DNA of 64,000 nucleotides from the NCBI RefSeq assembly GCF_000519125.1, contig NZ_JAEX01000002.1, forward strand, positions 124,001 through 188,000, read 5' to 3'. The DNA is from Desulfocurvus vexinensis DSM 17965. Lineage in GTDB: Bacteria > Desulfobacterota > Desulfovibrionia > Desulfovibrionales > Desulfovibrionaceae. The notes under the pieces were generated by a model. That model was not told the origin of the DNA, searched no databases, and worked only from the letters and a program-made list of their open reading frames with translations. The first letter of the stretch is position 1. Every line of letters begins with the position of its first letter. Position numbers and translations under genes: made by a program. Below are positions 7,268 through 15,071 of the stretch, piece after piece.

Positions 7268-8789
7268 CGCCAACCCCCCGGGCCCGGAACGTCGCCTCGG
7301 CCAGGCTGCGCACCAAGGCCGTGGAATTCAGCCCTCCTGCCGCCAGTTCAGTCAGCCCGGCCAGGAATGCCTCCAGGCTTTCCGCCCGTTCGGCCAGCGC
7401 CAGCACGGGGTCCACCATGGGCGCCAGCACGCGCTCCCAGTCCTCCAGAGCCACGTCAGCCAGGGCCTCCACCGGGTCCGGCTCCTGGGGCGCTCCCTGG
7501 CGGTTCAGGGCGCGGTTCAGGGCGGGCGGCTCCTGGGGCAGCGACTGTATCCCCAGCAGTTCCGCCCCGGGCTCCGGGTCAGGCAGGTTGAAGCGGTCGC
7601 GAATCACGGACTGCTCGACCTTCAAATTCAGGGGCACCAGTATGCCCAGCGCCTCGGCCAGGAGCTTCAGATCCTGCGCCTCGGGCAGGAAAAAGCTCAC
7701 CCGGGGGTAGCCCCCCTTGGGCGGCCCGTAGTTCAGGTCCACGAACGGTCGCACCAGGTCGCGGTTGATGGTGTTGCCCAGTTGCCGGGCGTCGGCGTCG
7801 CGGATGTCCTGGCGCACCTCGTCATGCACCTGGGCCTGGCTCAAGCTCGCCCCGTCGTCCGTGGTCATGGTCTGGCCCAGCACGGCCTTGGATATCTGGC
7901 GGTCCAGCCAGTCGGCCAGCCGCGCGAACAGATCCTGCCCGCCGGTGGATTTGCCGCCCTCGACGAATTCCAGGCGCATCCCGTCGGGGATGATGCACGC
8001 CGCGTCCGTGCCGATGTTGGCCACCGCCCGGATCAGCGTCAGCTTGTCCTGCTCCGAGGCTTGCGGTCCGTAGCGCCCGACGCGGATCGGCATCCCGAAC
8101 ACCTCGGCGAAGCGCATCCAGTCCGAGAGGGTGAACGCCTTGCACATGTAGGCGGCTGCGGCCAGCCGTGCCAGGCCGCCGCGCGCGGGCAGCCCGCTTT
8201 TCAGGCGCGGCAGATGCGTCACGAACTTGAACGCGGGCAGGGGCAGCCCCTGGTACATGTCGGCCTGGTCCAGCAGCCGCAACTCCCGGCCCCTGTCCCG
8301 GTCGAAGAGGAAAAACCGCTGGTCGGTCCAGCGATACTCGCGCGGCACCCAGCGCCCGGGCCGTGTCTCCCACATGATCTCGCAGGCCGAGAAGCCCTTG
8401 CCCAGGGCGTCCAGCAGGTCATCCACCAGATCGCCGAACTGCGGCGGCCCCACCAGCTCCTCGCGCACCGCGTCGGCGATCTCCACGTCGCGAGCCTCGT
8501 CGCTGGCCGCTTCCACCGTCACGGGCAGCCCTGCCACCGCCCGCTTGCGCGTGCCCAGCACGCTGGAATAATGCGGCTCGCGCTCCTCCATCTCCTCGGC
8601 CAGCACGAGGTACTCGCGCAGCTCCCCCTCGGCGGCGTCGCGCAGGATGCGCGCCAGCCGTTCGGGCGTCAGCCCCTGGGCCACGCTGGCCTCGTGCCAG
8701 ACGCTGCGCACCCCAACCAGCGACGGGGCCGCGTGCTCGCGGCGCAGCGCGCCGGTGTCCACCGGGCGCCCCAGATGATCGTACAGCAT
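7254..8789 (-). CDS. Portal protein (Mu gp29-like, DUF935)
   Basis: The 511-residue protein begins MLYDHLGRPVDTGALRREHA and contains the DUF935 core: EMEEREPHYSSVLGTRKRAV, the FSACEIMWE segment and QISKAVLGQTMTTDDG. It forms the portal ring through which DNA is packaged. The start overlaps the terminase stop as TGATG. Gene order gp27-gp28-gp29-gpF is that of Mu. Confidence 0.94.
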   Translation of the reverse strand: MLYDHLGRPVDTGALRREHAAPSLVGVRSVWHEASVAQGLTPERLARILRDAAEGELREYLVLAEEMEEREPHYSSVLGTRKRAVAGLPVTVEAASDEARDVEIADAVREELVGPPQFGDLVDDLLDALGKGFSACEIMWETRPGRWVPREYRWTDQRFFLFDRDRGRELRLLDQADMYQGLPLPAFKFVTHLPRLKSGLPARGGLARLAAAAYMCKAFTLSDWMRFAEVFGMPIRVGRYGPQASEQDKLTLIRAVANIGTDAACIIPDGMRLEFVEGGKSTGGQDLFARLADWLDRQISKAVLGQTMTTDDGASLSQAQVHDEVRQDIRDADARQLGNTINRDLVRPFVDLNYGPPKGGYPRVSFFLPEAQDLKLLAEALGILVPLNLKVEQSVIRDRFNLPDPEPGAELLGIQSLPQEPPALNRALNRQGAPQEPDPVEALADVALEDWERVLAPMVDPVLALAERAESLEAFLAGLTELAAGGLNSTALVRSLAEATFRARGVGDAAS

Positions 8790-10150
8790 CAAATCGCTCC
8801 TCGCCGGAACCCCGCCGTGCAGCGCACGGCCCGGGTTATGCGGTCTGTGTCGAGAGCATTGCGAAGGGAAACGGCTTGGTACCCGAAAGCCTCGGCAGGG
8901 CCGGAGGCAGCGTAGGTCGCCAGGAACTTGGCCCAGGTGCGGTCGGCGTGTCCGGCGCTGTCCGAGTCGGCGACAAAGCGCGGCGTCCCCGTGGGCCCGG
9001 TGACCTTCTGGAGCTTGTGCAGATCCGCGCGCAGTTCTTCGTCGCCCAGGGGGATGCGGTTTTTGCGGTCGTCGAACGCCTGCTTGCCGACCGTGGCCAG
9101 GTGCAGCTTGTTGGGCCCGGTGAACAGCACCCCCTCCACGCGGTTCTCGCCGTGGCGGCGCTTGGCGTCCTCCACCGGCTTCTCGCCCATGCCGGTCTGG
9201 TCCATGCAGCAGCGCAGCACCAGGTAACGCCGGAACACGTCGGCCAGGAGCGCGTCCTGCTCGGCGAAAGTGATCCGCTTGCGCGCGATGATCTCGCGCG
9301 TCCACAGGATGTCCCCCACCAGCTCGTCGACCCAGATGACGTACAGGTCGTTGCGGGCCGCGACGTCCACGCCCACGAAGCAGGGACCGCCCCCGTACAG
9401 CTCGGGCCGCCCGGCCAGGTCGTGTTCGCAGGCGTTGATGGTCTCGTAGGGCAGCCAGGCAGATGCCTCGTCCAGCCACTGCAACTCGTATTCCTGGGCC
9501 CAGGCGTCGGGGTCCGCGATGCCGCGCCGCAGCTCCTCGATGTCGCGGGGCAGCCCGTCGCGCACGGCCTGGTAGATGTCCACCACATGCCGCGACCACA
9601 CGCCGTTCAGAGCCTGGGAGGTCATGAGGTCGTAGAACTTGTTGCCCTTGCCGTTGGGCGTGGACACCACGCGCAGCTTCAGGCCGGGCGCGGAAATGAC
9701 CGGGAACAGCGCCGACCAGATGGCCCGCGAGTCCTGGTGGAAGGCGAACTCGTCCAGGAAGACGTTGGCCGAGAAACCCCGCGCCGTGTCAGGGTTCGCG
9801 GGCAGGGCCGTCACGCGGGAGCCGTAGTGCAGTTCCGTCTCCAGGGCCCGGATGCTGCTGCCGTCCTCGTAGCGGTAGCCCGAGTCGACCTCCAGCAGCT
9901 CGCAGGCCGCGCCCATGGCCCGCAGGTGCAGCTTGAGCCCCTCGTTCATGGCCTCGCGCGCCTGGCGCTCGCCGCGCGACAGGATGACCCAGCGCGTCTT
10001 CTTCCGCGCCACGTCGTGCTCCAGCACGTCCTCGGCAATCTCGTATGTGGTCCCGAAGGTCTTGCCCGTCTGGCGGGCGAACATGCCGATCTTGAACCGG
10101 CTTTTGTCGTTCACCCAGCGCACCTGATACGGGGTCAGGATGCCGCTCAT
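8789..10150 (-). CDS. Terminase large subunit (Mu gp28-like)
   Basis: The 453-residue protein has an N-terminal ATPase half with a Walker A-like ARQTGKT (about residues 26-32) and Walker B-like FLDEFAF (about 130-136). A C-terminal nuclease half carries the Asp-containing GVDVAARNDLYVIWVDE. It cuts and packages phage DNA together with the small subunit and the portal. The ATG at 10,150 overlaps the small-subunit stop (ATGA). Confidence 0.94.
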   Translation of the reverse strand: MSGILTPYQVRWVNDKSRFKIGMFARQTGKTFGTTYEIAEDVLEHDVARKKTRWVILSRGERQAREAMNEGLKLHLRAMGAACELLEVDSGYRYEDGSSIRALETELHYGSRVTALPANPDTARGFSANVFLDEFAFHQDSRAIWSALFPVISAPGLKLRVVSTPNGKGNKFYDLMTSQALNGVWSRHVVDIYQAVRDGLPRDIEELRRGIADPDAWAQEYELQWLDEASAWLPYETINACEHDLAGRPELYGGGPCFVGVDVAARNDLYVIWVDELVGDILWTREIIARKRITFAEQDALLADVFRRYLVLRCCMDQTGMGEKPVEDAKRRHGENRVEGVLFTGPNKLHLATVGKQAFDDRKNRIPLGDEELRADLHKLQKVTGPTGTPRFVADSDSAGHADRTWAKFLATYAASGPAEAFGYQAVSLRNALDTDRITRAVRCTAGFRRGAI

Positions 10151-10707
10151 GCTTCGCCCCGGTAGATGGCCTTGACGCGATCCAGCACCTGCTCAGGGGT
10201 CAGCTTCTCGCGCTGGGCCTCTTCGCCCACGGCGTCCACAGACTCGGCCAGGCGCTCCCGCTCCTGCCGCCGGATTTCAGACTCGCGCTTGACGCTGGAC
10301 GACGCGGCGAATTCCAGCCGGGCGACGGCCAGCGCCAGCTCCTTGATCAACTTCGGATGGACCGGCTCTTCGCCTTCCGACAGCTGCATCGCCGTGTCGA
10401 ACGCCATATTGCGCACGATCTCGTTCAGCAGGTGCCCGACCTGGCCCTGGGGCGCAGCCCCCAGCTTGCCGATCCACATCGCCGCGATCTCGCGGGACTG
10501 CCGGAGCTTGGCGCCGACCTCTTCCATCTGCACGGCGTAGCGATTGACCGCGCTTTTGGAGACGCGCAGGTCGTACCCTTCGGCGGCCAGCAGGTCATTG
10601 ATCCGCGCCGTCACTTCCAACTGGGACACGCGCGGGTCGCGCAGCAGCTCCTGCAACCGCTCCAGGATGTCCGGAGGCAGGGCCTTGATGGTGCTTGGCC
10701 GGGGCAT
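10147..10707 (-). CDS. Terminase small subunit (Mu gp27-like, DUF3486)
   Basis: The 186-residue protein starts MPRPSTIKALPPDILERLQE and continues with a helix-turn-helix region (VSQLEVTARINDLLAAEG, then VSKSAVNRYA), as expected for recognition of packaging sites. The C-terminal half is helical. It is encoded directly before the large subunit with a 4-base overlap. The ATG at 10,707 was preferred because it gives the canonical N-terminus. Confidence 0.9.
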   Translation of the reverse strand: MPRPSTIKALPPDILERLQELLRDPRVSQLEVTARINDLLAAEGYDLRVSKSAVNRYAVQMEEVGAKLRQSREIAAMWIGKLGAAPQGQVGHLLNEIVRNMAFDTAMQLSEGEEPVHPKLIKELALAVARLEFAASSSVKRESEIRRQERERLAESVDAVGEEAQREKLTPEQVLDRVKAIYRGEA

Positions 10708-10709
10708 GG

Positions 10710-11003
10710 CTACTCCGGCCTCGGGCGAGCCACGCCGGGCACGAGGGCCAGCCCGGCGGCAACGTCGCACCCGCGCCCGGTCAGGCGCACCAACGGCACG
10801 GTTTCCAGGCTGCGCACGGTGACCAGCCCCTGTTCGGCCAGCCAGGCCACATCCGTGCGCACCTGGTCCGCGCTGGCCCCCAGGCCGGTCAGGCGCAGCA
10901 CGTCCTGCAACAGCGGCGCGTTCAGCTCGTAGTCCGGGTCCTGGGCCAGGGCGCGCAGTATCTCCAGCCTGCGGTTTTCCTGCAGCAGCGTGGCGTAGCT
11001 CAT
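10710..11003 (-). CDS. Winged-helix phage protein (Mu gp26-like, VpaChn25_0724 family)
   Basis: The 97-residue protein has a compact winged-helix pattern: ENRRLEILRALAQDPDYELN, then LLQDVLRLTG and a QVRTDVAWLAEQGLV recognition segment. Mu gp26 homologues occupy this same place between gp25 and the small terminase subunit. Its role in Mu is unknown; DNA binding is likely. It overlaps the gp25 stop by 4 bases. Confidence 0.85.
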   Translation of the reverse strand: MSYATLLQENRRLEILRALAQDPDYELNAPLLQDVLRLTGLGASADQVRTDVAWLAEQGLVTVRSLETVPLVRLTGRGCDVAAGLALVPGVARPRPE

Positions 11004-11368
11004 CCCTCCCTCCGGTTGATCAGGTGCTGGTTGATCAGGTCGATGCTCCGGCGCATGGCGCGCATTTCCCCGCCCAGTTCAGACACGGCGGAGCCCACGT
11101 CGCCCACTTTCCCCGCCACCCCGTTGATGCGGTCGTAGACCCGGGCCAGGTCGCCGTGCTTGGGCAGGTGCCCGCAGTCGGCCTCGACCTTCGCCAGCCG
11201 GGCCTCGGCACCGTCCAGCCGCTTATCCACCGTCTGCTCCAGCACCGTGATCCGTGAGTGGGTCACGCGGTCCCGGTTCACGAACCACACGTAGGCCCCG
11301 ACGGCGAGCGTTGCCCCCGTCTGGATCAAATCCCACCAGAATCGCCACGCCACATAATCCAGGCTCAC
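11000..11368 (-). CDS. DUF2730 membrane-anchored coiled-coil protein (Mu gp25-like)
   Basis: The 122-residue protein has one N-terminal membrane segment (DLIQTGATLAVGAYVWFV), followed by a long heptad-rich helix to residue about 115. This is the DUF2730/gp25 layout. It starts at a GTG (11,368) that overlaps the Rz1 stop. Its location after the lysis genes suggests a membrane-associated role in lysis or head assembly, but this is not established. Confidence 0.85.
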   Translation of the reverse strand: MSLDYVAWRFWWDLIQTGATLAVGAYVWFVNRDRVTHSRITVLEQTVDKRLDGAEARLAKVEADCGHLPKHGDLARVYDRINGVAGKVGDVGSAVSELGGEMRAMRRSIDLINQHLINRREG

Positions 11369-11646
11369 TGTGCCCCCTCCCGGGCCTGCCAGCAGCGCAG
11401 GGCCGCCTCCAGGCGTTCCACATAGCCCGCCATGTCGATCACGTTGTGCATCAGCGTCTCCAGGTTCTGTTCGCTGCCCAGGTGCATGTCAGGGTCGAGC
11501 GGCGCCAGGGCGGGCCGCTGCGGGCTCGGGCAGGCCGGGGGCGCCGGGGGCGGCGCCAGGGTCGGCTGCGTCGTCGCGCAGCCCGCCAAAAACATCATTG
11601 AGCACAGCAGCAACACGCGCGCTGCTGGCCAGGTCCACCACCGCAT
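11365..11646 (-). CDS. Outer-membrane spanin lipoprotein (Rz1-like)
   Basis: The 93-residue product has a signal peptide (VLLLCSMMFLAGC) ending in the lipobox LAGC and a Pro-rich mature N-terminus, as usual for o-spanins. Its first 158 bases overlap the 3' end of the Rz-like gene in another frame, the classical Rz/Rz1 arrangement. The two proteins together span the periplasm and fuse the inner and outer membranes in the last step of lysis. Confidence 0.85.
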   Translation of the reverse strand: MRWWTWPAARVLLLCSMMFLAGCATTQPTLAPPPAPPACPSPQRPALAPLDPDMHLGSEQNLETLMHNVIDMAGYVERLEAALRCWQAREGAQ

Positions 11647-12013
11647 ATTCCTCCTCCGCCCGCGATGCGGGCACGGGTTGTGCGCCCACCAGGGCCGCGC
11701 GGGCCGCCGTGCGGCGCTGGCGCTCCCGGGCCTGGGCCGCTTCCGTGGCGCGCACCTGCCCGGCCAGGGCCCGGGCCGACGCGTCCAGGGCGGCGGCCTC
11801 GGCCTGGGCGGCGGCCAGGCGCAGTTCCAGGGCCGCTACGGCCCGTGAGCACTCGGCCTGCTCGGCGGCCAGCCGGGCCCGGGCCGAGTCCAGCCGGGCC
11901 TGGGTGAGCCACAGCGCCAGGCCCAGCCCCACGGCGGCCAGCAACCCGGCGGCCCCCAGGGCCCCGCGCCAGCCCACCAGCGCCCACGCGGCGCGCAGCC
12001 AGGTCACGGGCAT
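11489..12013 (-). CDS. Inner-membrane spanin (Rz-like)
   Basis: The 174-residue protein has a single N-terminal membrane anchor (GALGAAGLLAAVGLGLALWL) followed by an Ala-rich coiled coil (about 40-110), typical of i-spanins. The ATG at 12,013 overlaps the lytic transglycosylase stop by 10 bases. Its 3' part overlaps the Rz1-like gene in another frame. Only the general architecture is recognisable, since spanins diverge quickly. Confidence 0.78.
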   Translation of the reverse strand: MPVTWLRAAWALVGWRGALGAAGLLAAVGLGLALWLTQARLDSARARLAAEQAECSRAVAALELRLAAAQAEAAALDASARALAGQVRATEAAQARERQRRTAARAALVGAQPVPASRAEEEYAVVDLASSARVAAVLNDVFGGLRDDAADPGAAPGAPGLPEPAAARPGAARP

Positions 12014-12663
12014 ACCCCCTGGCCCCAGCCCGCCGCCGCGTACAGCGGCGTCAGGTGCAGCATGATGCGGCGCGGGTAGGTCCGGTTCTCCCTCCAGGCC
12101 GCCGGGCCGCGCCCGGCGTTGACGGCCTCCACCTGGCCCCACCAGCGCAAGGGGTCCAGCCCGTGGGCCCGGGCCAGGGCCGCATCGCGGCGCACCCAGC
12201 CCAGCCCGCCGTTGTAGGCCGACAGCGTCAGCGCCCAGCGGTTGCAGTCGTCCGCCGCCTCCACGCGCCGCCACAGCCACAGGTCGTAGGCCGCCAGAGC
12301 CCGCAGGGCCCAGCCGGGGTTCCAGGGCTCCGGGGTGCCGGTCTGCGGTGCGACTTCGGGCAGCCAGCGCGCCGTCGCGGGCATGAACTGCGCCAGCCCC
12401 TGGGCCCCGACGGGCGATACAGCGTCGGCCCGCCAGCGGCTCTCCTGGTGGACTTGCGCGGCCATCACGGCCACCGGGGCCCCGAGGCCCCACTCCGCCC
12501 GCGCCGCGCGCACCAGGGTGCTGCGGTGGGCCAGGGCCTCGCGCGGGATCTCGGCGGCCTGAGCCAGCGTGACCAGGGCCAACAGCGTGAGGGTGCCCCA
12601 CGCCAAGACCACGGCCCAGAAAATGCGCGCTCCCAGCGGAAGCGGCTGACGGTTACGAGGCAT
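12004..12663 (-). CDS. Phage lytic transglycosylase (endolysin), SLT fold
   Basis: The 219-residue protein has an N-terminal hydrophobic signal/anchor (FWAVVLAWGTLTLLALVTLA). A SLT-type catalytic domain follows, with VHQESRWRADAVSPVGAQGL, in which the Glu of QES is the expected catalytic acid, and later ALTLSAYNGG. It would cleave peptidoglycan at lysis. The N-terminal segment suggests a signal-anchor-release type endolysin that reaches the periplasm by Sec. The start overlaps the holin stop as TGATG. Confidence 0.9.
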   Translation of the reverse strand: MPRNRQPLPLGARIFWAVVLAWGTLTLLALVTLAQAAEIPREALAHRSTLVRAARAEWGLGAPVAVMAAQVHQESRWRADAVSPVGAQGLAQFMPATARWLPEVAPQTGTPEPWNPGWALRALAAYDLWLWRRVEAADDCNRWALTLSAYNGGLGWVRRDAALARAHGLDPLRWWGQVEAVNAGRGPAAWRENRTYPRRIMLHLTPLYAAAGWGQGVCP

Positions 12664-12983
12664 CACAGCCCCAGCCCCACCGCCAGCATGGCGGCGGCGA
12701 TGATCAGCGCCCGGCGCAGGGTGGCCGCGATGTACAGCCAGGCCCAGCAGTCCAGGCCCCGGCCCTCGGCGCCTGGGGCGTCGGGTGTGGCGTCGGGGGC
12801 CGCCAGATGCGGGCGCCCGTACGGGAACGCCCAGCGGTCCAGCAGATAGCCCGCAATCCCGGCCAGCACGACCAGGGCGCATTTGTACAGGATCACGCCG
12901 AGCTGCTGCGGGGCCAGCAGCCAGACCGCGACCAGCAGCGGCGCGGCGAGCAGATAGGCGGGGTACAGCCGGGGAGCACGCAT
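12663..12983 (-). CDS. Putative phage holin
   Basis: The 106-residue membrane protein has about three hydrophobic segments (PAYLLAAPLLVAVWLLA, GVILYKCALVVLAGIAGYLL and a C-terminal ALIIAAAMLAVGLGL). It is immediately upstream of the transglycosylase and spanin genes, so a holin role is likely by context. The ATG at 12,983 has GGAGG seven bases upstream. It is the first gene of the lysis-packaging block, about 110 bases downstream of late element B. Confidence 0.72.
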   Translation of the reverse strand: MRAPRLYPAYLLAAPLLVAVWLLAPQQLGVILYKCALVVLAGIAGYLLDRWAFPYGRPHLAAPDATPDAPGAEGRGLDCWAWLYIAATLRRALIIAAAMLAVGLGL

Positions 12984-13092
12984 CGTCGAACCTCCAGGTA
13001 TGTCCGGGGGCCCGGCGGTCGCAGGGGGCGCGACCGCCGAACCCGCCGGGGAAACCATGCAGGTCGACCATAGGGCGGCAGCCGCGCCGCGT

Positions 13093-13136
13093 CTTCTAAC
13101 GCGGGTTAAAAGATAGGGGGGCGGCGAGAATGATAC
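13093..13136 (-). promoter_or_regulatory. Putative late promoter/activator element B (lysis-packaging block)
   Basis: On the minus strand this reads GTATCA, 21 bases, then a TTAAC-CCGC-GTTA dyad and GAAG. It matches element A (5314-5356) in both parts, with spacing different by one base. It lies about 110 bases upstream of the holin start and downstream of the lipoprotein gene, so it probably starts the lysis-packaging transcript. Assignment to Mor control is inferred. Confidence 0.6.
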
Positions 13137-13194
13137 AAGCGGCCAGGCCGCCCCGAGGGGCGGCCTGGCGGTGGGGGCTATGGCGCGGGGGATG

Positions 13195-13755
13195 CTATGA
13201 TTCCGAGAGGCTGAAGGTGACTGCGCCTCCGACCTTGGAATGGCCTACCTTTATTCCTCTGAAAACAACGCTTCCTTCCTGAGCTGACGCATCAAAAAAA
13301 CCTATTTGGCTCAGGACGGAATCCCGCTCTTCCTCTGTCAGCCCAGGCAACACGGTCTCCAACAGCGTTACGGAGCAGAGGATGAAACGGGCCGCCTCTG
13401 CCTCGCCTCCACCGGCAAACGTCAAAAGGATGCCATCCACCGCGCCCCCGTGCGCCGTTGCCATCAGCGACACGGTTGGCGAAAACTTGAGTTTGACCAG
13501 CGTCCCCCAGTCCCTCTCGCTGATCTCGGCTGGCGGTGTCAGGGCCGTCGAGCCGAGCCTGGCTGCCGCTTCATTGTAAAGCGGCTCCACATCTTCAGGG
13601 AGGAGGCCCAGCCCCTTGGGCAAGAGTGCCCCCGTGGCCTCTGGCGTCTCCGTCGGCAGAGCAATCTTCCGGGGCGGCGGCGGGGCGTCTGCCCCACACC
13701 CAGGCAACCCCAGGGCCAGGGCTGCCAGCAGGACTGCGACAATAAGGTTCCTCAT
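13195..13755 (-). CDS. Prophage-borne lipoprotein, probable lysogenic-conversion gene
   Basis: The 186-residue protein has a signal peptide (LIVAVLLAALALGLPGC) with lipobox LPGC and a Pro-rich linker (PPPPRK), then an unrecognised soluble domain. The ATG at 13,755 has GGAGGGA immediately upstream. It is separated from the late operon by element B and from the repressor by its own promoter region. That promoter lies between two long dyads (13,773-13,795 and 13,848-13,872). Base composition is lower in GC than the flanking head genes. Cell-surface change or superinfection exclusion is the obvious hypothesis; no direct evidence is visible. Confidence 0.75.
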   Translation of the reverse strand: MRNLIVAVLLAALALGLPGCGADAPPPPRKIALPTETPEATGALLPKGLGLLPEDVEPLYNEAAARLGSTALTPPAEISERDWGTLVKLKFSPTVSLMATAHGGAVDGILLTFAGGGEAEAARFILCSVTLLETVLPGLTEEERDSVLSQIGFFDASAQEGSVVFRGIKVGHSKVGGAVTFSLSES

Positions 13756-13772
13756 ACTCCCTCCCTGGCTCA

Positions 13773-13795
13773 AAATATCTGACCGTCAGAGATTT
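13773..13795. promoter_or_regulatory. Operator-like dyad 1 in lipoprotein leader
   Basis: The arms AAATATCTGAC and GTCAGAGATTT surround one central base and are complementary at 10 of 11 positions. It lies 18 bases upstream of the lipoprotein start codon, inside the predicted leader. A second copy of almost the same sequence is 75 bases away. Confidence 0.65.
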
Positions 13796-13816
13796 CTTGC
13801 CGAGTTGTCAGCAATA

Positions 13817-13846
13817 ATTACAGCACATTAAGCCAAAAGGTAACAA
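13817..13846 (-). promoter_or_regulatory. Putative promoter of the lipoprotein gene
   Basis: On the minus strand TTGTTA (13,846-13,841) and TGTAAT (13,822-13,817) are 18 bases apart, in the only AT-rich stretch of this area. The distance to the start codon leaves a leader of about 55 bases. The pair lies exactly between the two dyads. Confidence 0.5.
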
Positions 13847-13847
13847 T

Positions 13848-13872
13848 AAAATATCCGACGCGTCAGAGATTT
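13848..13872. promoter_or_regulatory. Operator-like dyad 2 (or repressor-gene terminator)
   Basis: This copy has the arms AAATATCCGAC and GTCAGAGATTT around a GACGCGTC palindromic centre. It directly abuts the repressor stop codon on one side and the predicted -35 of the lipoprotein gene on the other. It could be a protein-binding site or a hairpin ending the repressor transcript; the following sequence is AT-rich but has no clean T-run. Confidence 0.55.
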
Positions 13873-14238
13873 TTACCCCGCCTTCTTATTCCGCCCAGCC
13901 TCCGTCTCCTCGTCCCCCCCTCGTTTCGCGAGCAGAGCGCACATCGTTTCGAGGCTCCGTTGTTCCTCGGCGGGGCTGTTTCGATAATTGTCCAGCAGCG
14001 CCGCCTCGCGCGGGGTCAGCTTTGGTGCGGGGGGCTCGCCGACGCCCAAGAGTAGCCAATTGGCATCTATCCCAAACTCAGAAATGACCTGCGCCAAGAA
14101 GGTCGCGTCCGGAATCCGGTCGCCCTTTTCATATCGAACCAGAGTATTCCTACTCACCCCTAATCGTTGGGCAAATTGTTGTTGCGTCATTTTTCCTCGA
14201 ACGAGGGCAAGTCTGTCGCCTAGGGGATTTTCGGGCAT
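13873..14238 (-). CDS. Phage repressor, HTH_XRE family
   Basis: The 121-residue protein has an N-terminal HTH (MTQQQFAQRLGVSRNTLVRY, then EKGDRIPDATFLAQVISEFG) of the XRE/Cro-CI type. A C-terminal helical tail follows, without a peptidase domain, so RecA-stimulated cleavage is unlikely. It is divergent from the early operon, with two dyads in the shared 112-base intergenic region. It is the likely immunity repressor controlling the lytic/lysogenic choice. Confidence 0.88.
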   Translation of the reverse strand: MPENPLGDRLALVRGKMTQQQFAQRLGVSRNTLVRYEKGDRIPDATFLAQVISEFGIDANWLLLGVGEPPAPKLTPREAALLDNYRNSPAEEQRSLETMCALLAKRGGDEETEAGRNKKAG

Positions 14239-14249
14239 AGCTCAAGATT

Positions 14250-14288
14250 AACCCAAATAGGTTCTTGACGTTGCACCCGTTTGGGTGC
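14250..14288. promoter_or_regulatory. Early operator pair between repressor and early operon
   Basis: Two dyads are visible: AACC-CAAATA-GGTT at 14,250-14,263 and GCACCC-GTTT-GGGTGC at 14,273-14,288. Their centres are 24 bases apart and both contain an ACCCAAA-type half site. The second lies between the -35 and -10 of the early promoter, so a repressor bound there would block transcription. Confidence 0.7.
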
Positions 14289-14294
14289 ATATCT
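14265..14294 (+). promoter_or_regulatory. Early lytic promoter
   Basis: TTGACG at 14,265-14,270 and ATATCT at 14,289-14,294 are separated by 18 bases and point toward the early genes starting at 14,351. The spacer consists almost entirely of the second operator dyad. The divergent repressor promoter is probably TGCAAC/TTAATC on the other strand, ending very close to the repressor start codon. Confidence 0.65.
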
Positions 14295-14350
14295 TGTTCG
14301 CACACGTTTGAACTGGTTGCCACAAACACGGAAAAACGAGCTCACCGACT

Positions 14351-14581
14351 ATGAATCACAGCACAATTCGCACTCCTGAAGAGGTAAAGGCCGAGTTCCG
14401 CCGCAAGGGCCTCTCCATCGCCGCCTGGGCCCGTCAGCGGGGATACTCCGAGGCTCTGGCCCGTATGATCCTCAACGGGGATCGGTCGCCCCAGCGTGGC
14501 ATGAGCCACGCCATCGCGGTGGACCTGGGGCTGAAGCGCGGCGATGTCGTCAGCGACGATCGCATTGCCGAGGCCATCTAG
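14351..14581 (+). CDS. Ner-like early DNA-binding protein (BcepMu gp16 family)
   Basis: The 76-residue protein begins MNHSTIRTPEEVKAEFRRKG and continues SIAAWARQRGYSEALARMIL and SHAIAVDLGLKRGDV, the pattern of the phage-associated BcepMu gp16-type DNA-binding family. It is the first gene of the rightward early operon. By position it corresponds to Mu Ner, which turns down early and repressor transcription after induction. Confidence 0.85.
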   Translation: MNHSTIRTPEEVKAEFRRKGLSIAAWARQRGYSEALARMILNGDRSPQRGMSHAIAVDLGLKRGDVVSDDRIAEAI

Positions 14582-14624
14582 CCCGCCATGCCCAAATCTG
14601 TAGCGGCAATCTGGCAGACACGCA

Positions 14625-15071
14625 ATGTCTAAGCGCCCGCACAAATTAGACACAGGGTTGGTCCAACTGACCCTGCCCCTGTCCAGCCTGCCCTCGCGCC
14701 AGCGCGCAGCGGGCAGCCTGCGCACCAGCGAGGCCGTCAAGGAGGCCCTGGGCCAGGCCCTGCGGTCCTGCGGCCTGTCCCGCGAAACCGTTGCCGACGA
14801 GCTGACCCGCCTCACCGGGGAGCCCGTGTCCGTCCATGCCGTCAACAACTGGGCCGCCCCGGGCAAGCACGACCGGAGCATCCCCCTGGATCAACTGGCG
14901 GCCCTGTGCGTCATCACCGGCTCCGAGGCCCTGGCCCGCGCCGCCCTGGCCCCCGCCGAAATCCTGGTCCTCACCCAGGACCAAAAGCCCCTCTACGAGC
15001 TGGGGCAGCTGACCGCCGAGGACAAGGCCCGGGCGCGGCGCAAACGTGAAATCTGGGAGAAGATCGGATGA
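14625..15071 (+). CDS. Early phage protein with HTH-like segment, unknown function
   Basis: The 148-residue protein contains a probable helix-turn-helix (LRSCGLSRETVADELTRLTG followed by VSVHAVNNW) and a C-terminal basic helix (KARARRKREIWEKIG). It follows the Ner-like gene and overlaps the next start by 4 bases (ATGA). A regulatory or DNA-binding role in the early operon is likely from the motif; no firm family is recognised. Confidence 0.72.
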   Translation: MSKRPHKLDTGLVQLTLPLSSLPSRQRAAGSLRTSEAVKEALGQALRSCGLSRETVADELTRLTGEPVSVHAVNNWAAPGKHDRSIPLDQLAALCVITGSEALARAALAPAEILVLTQDQKPLYELGQLTAEDKARARRKREIWEKIG

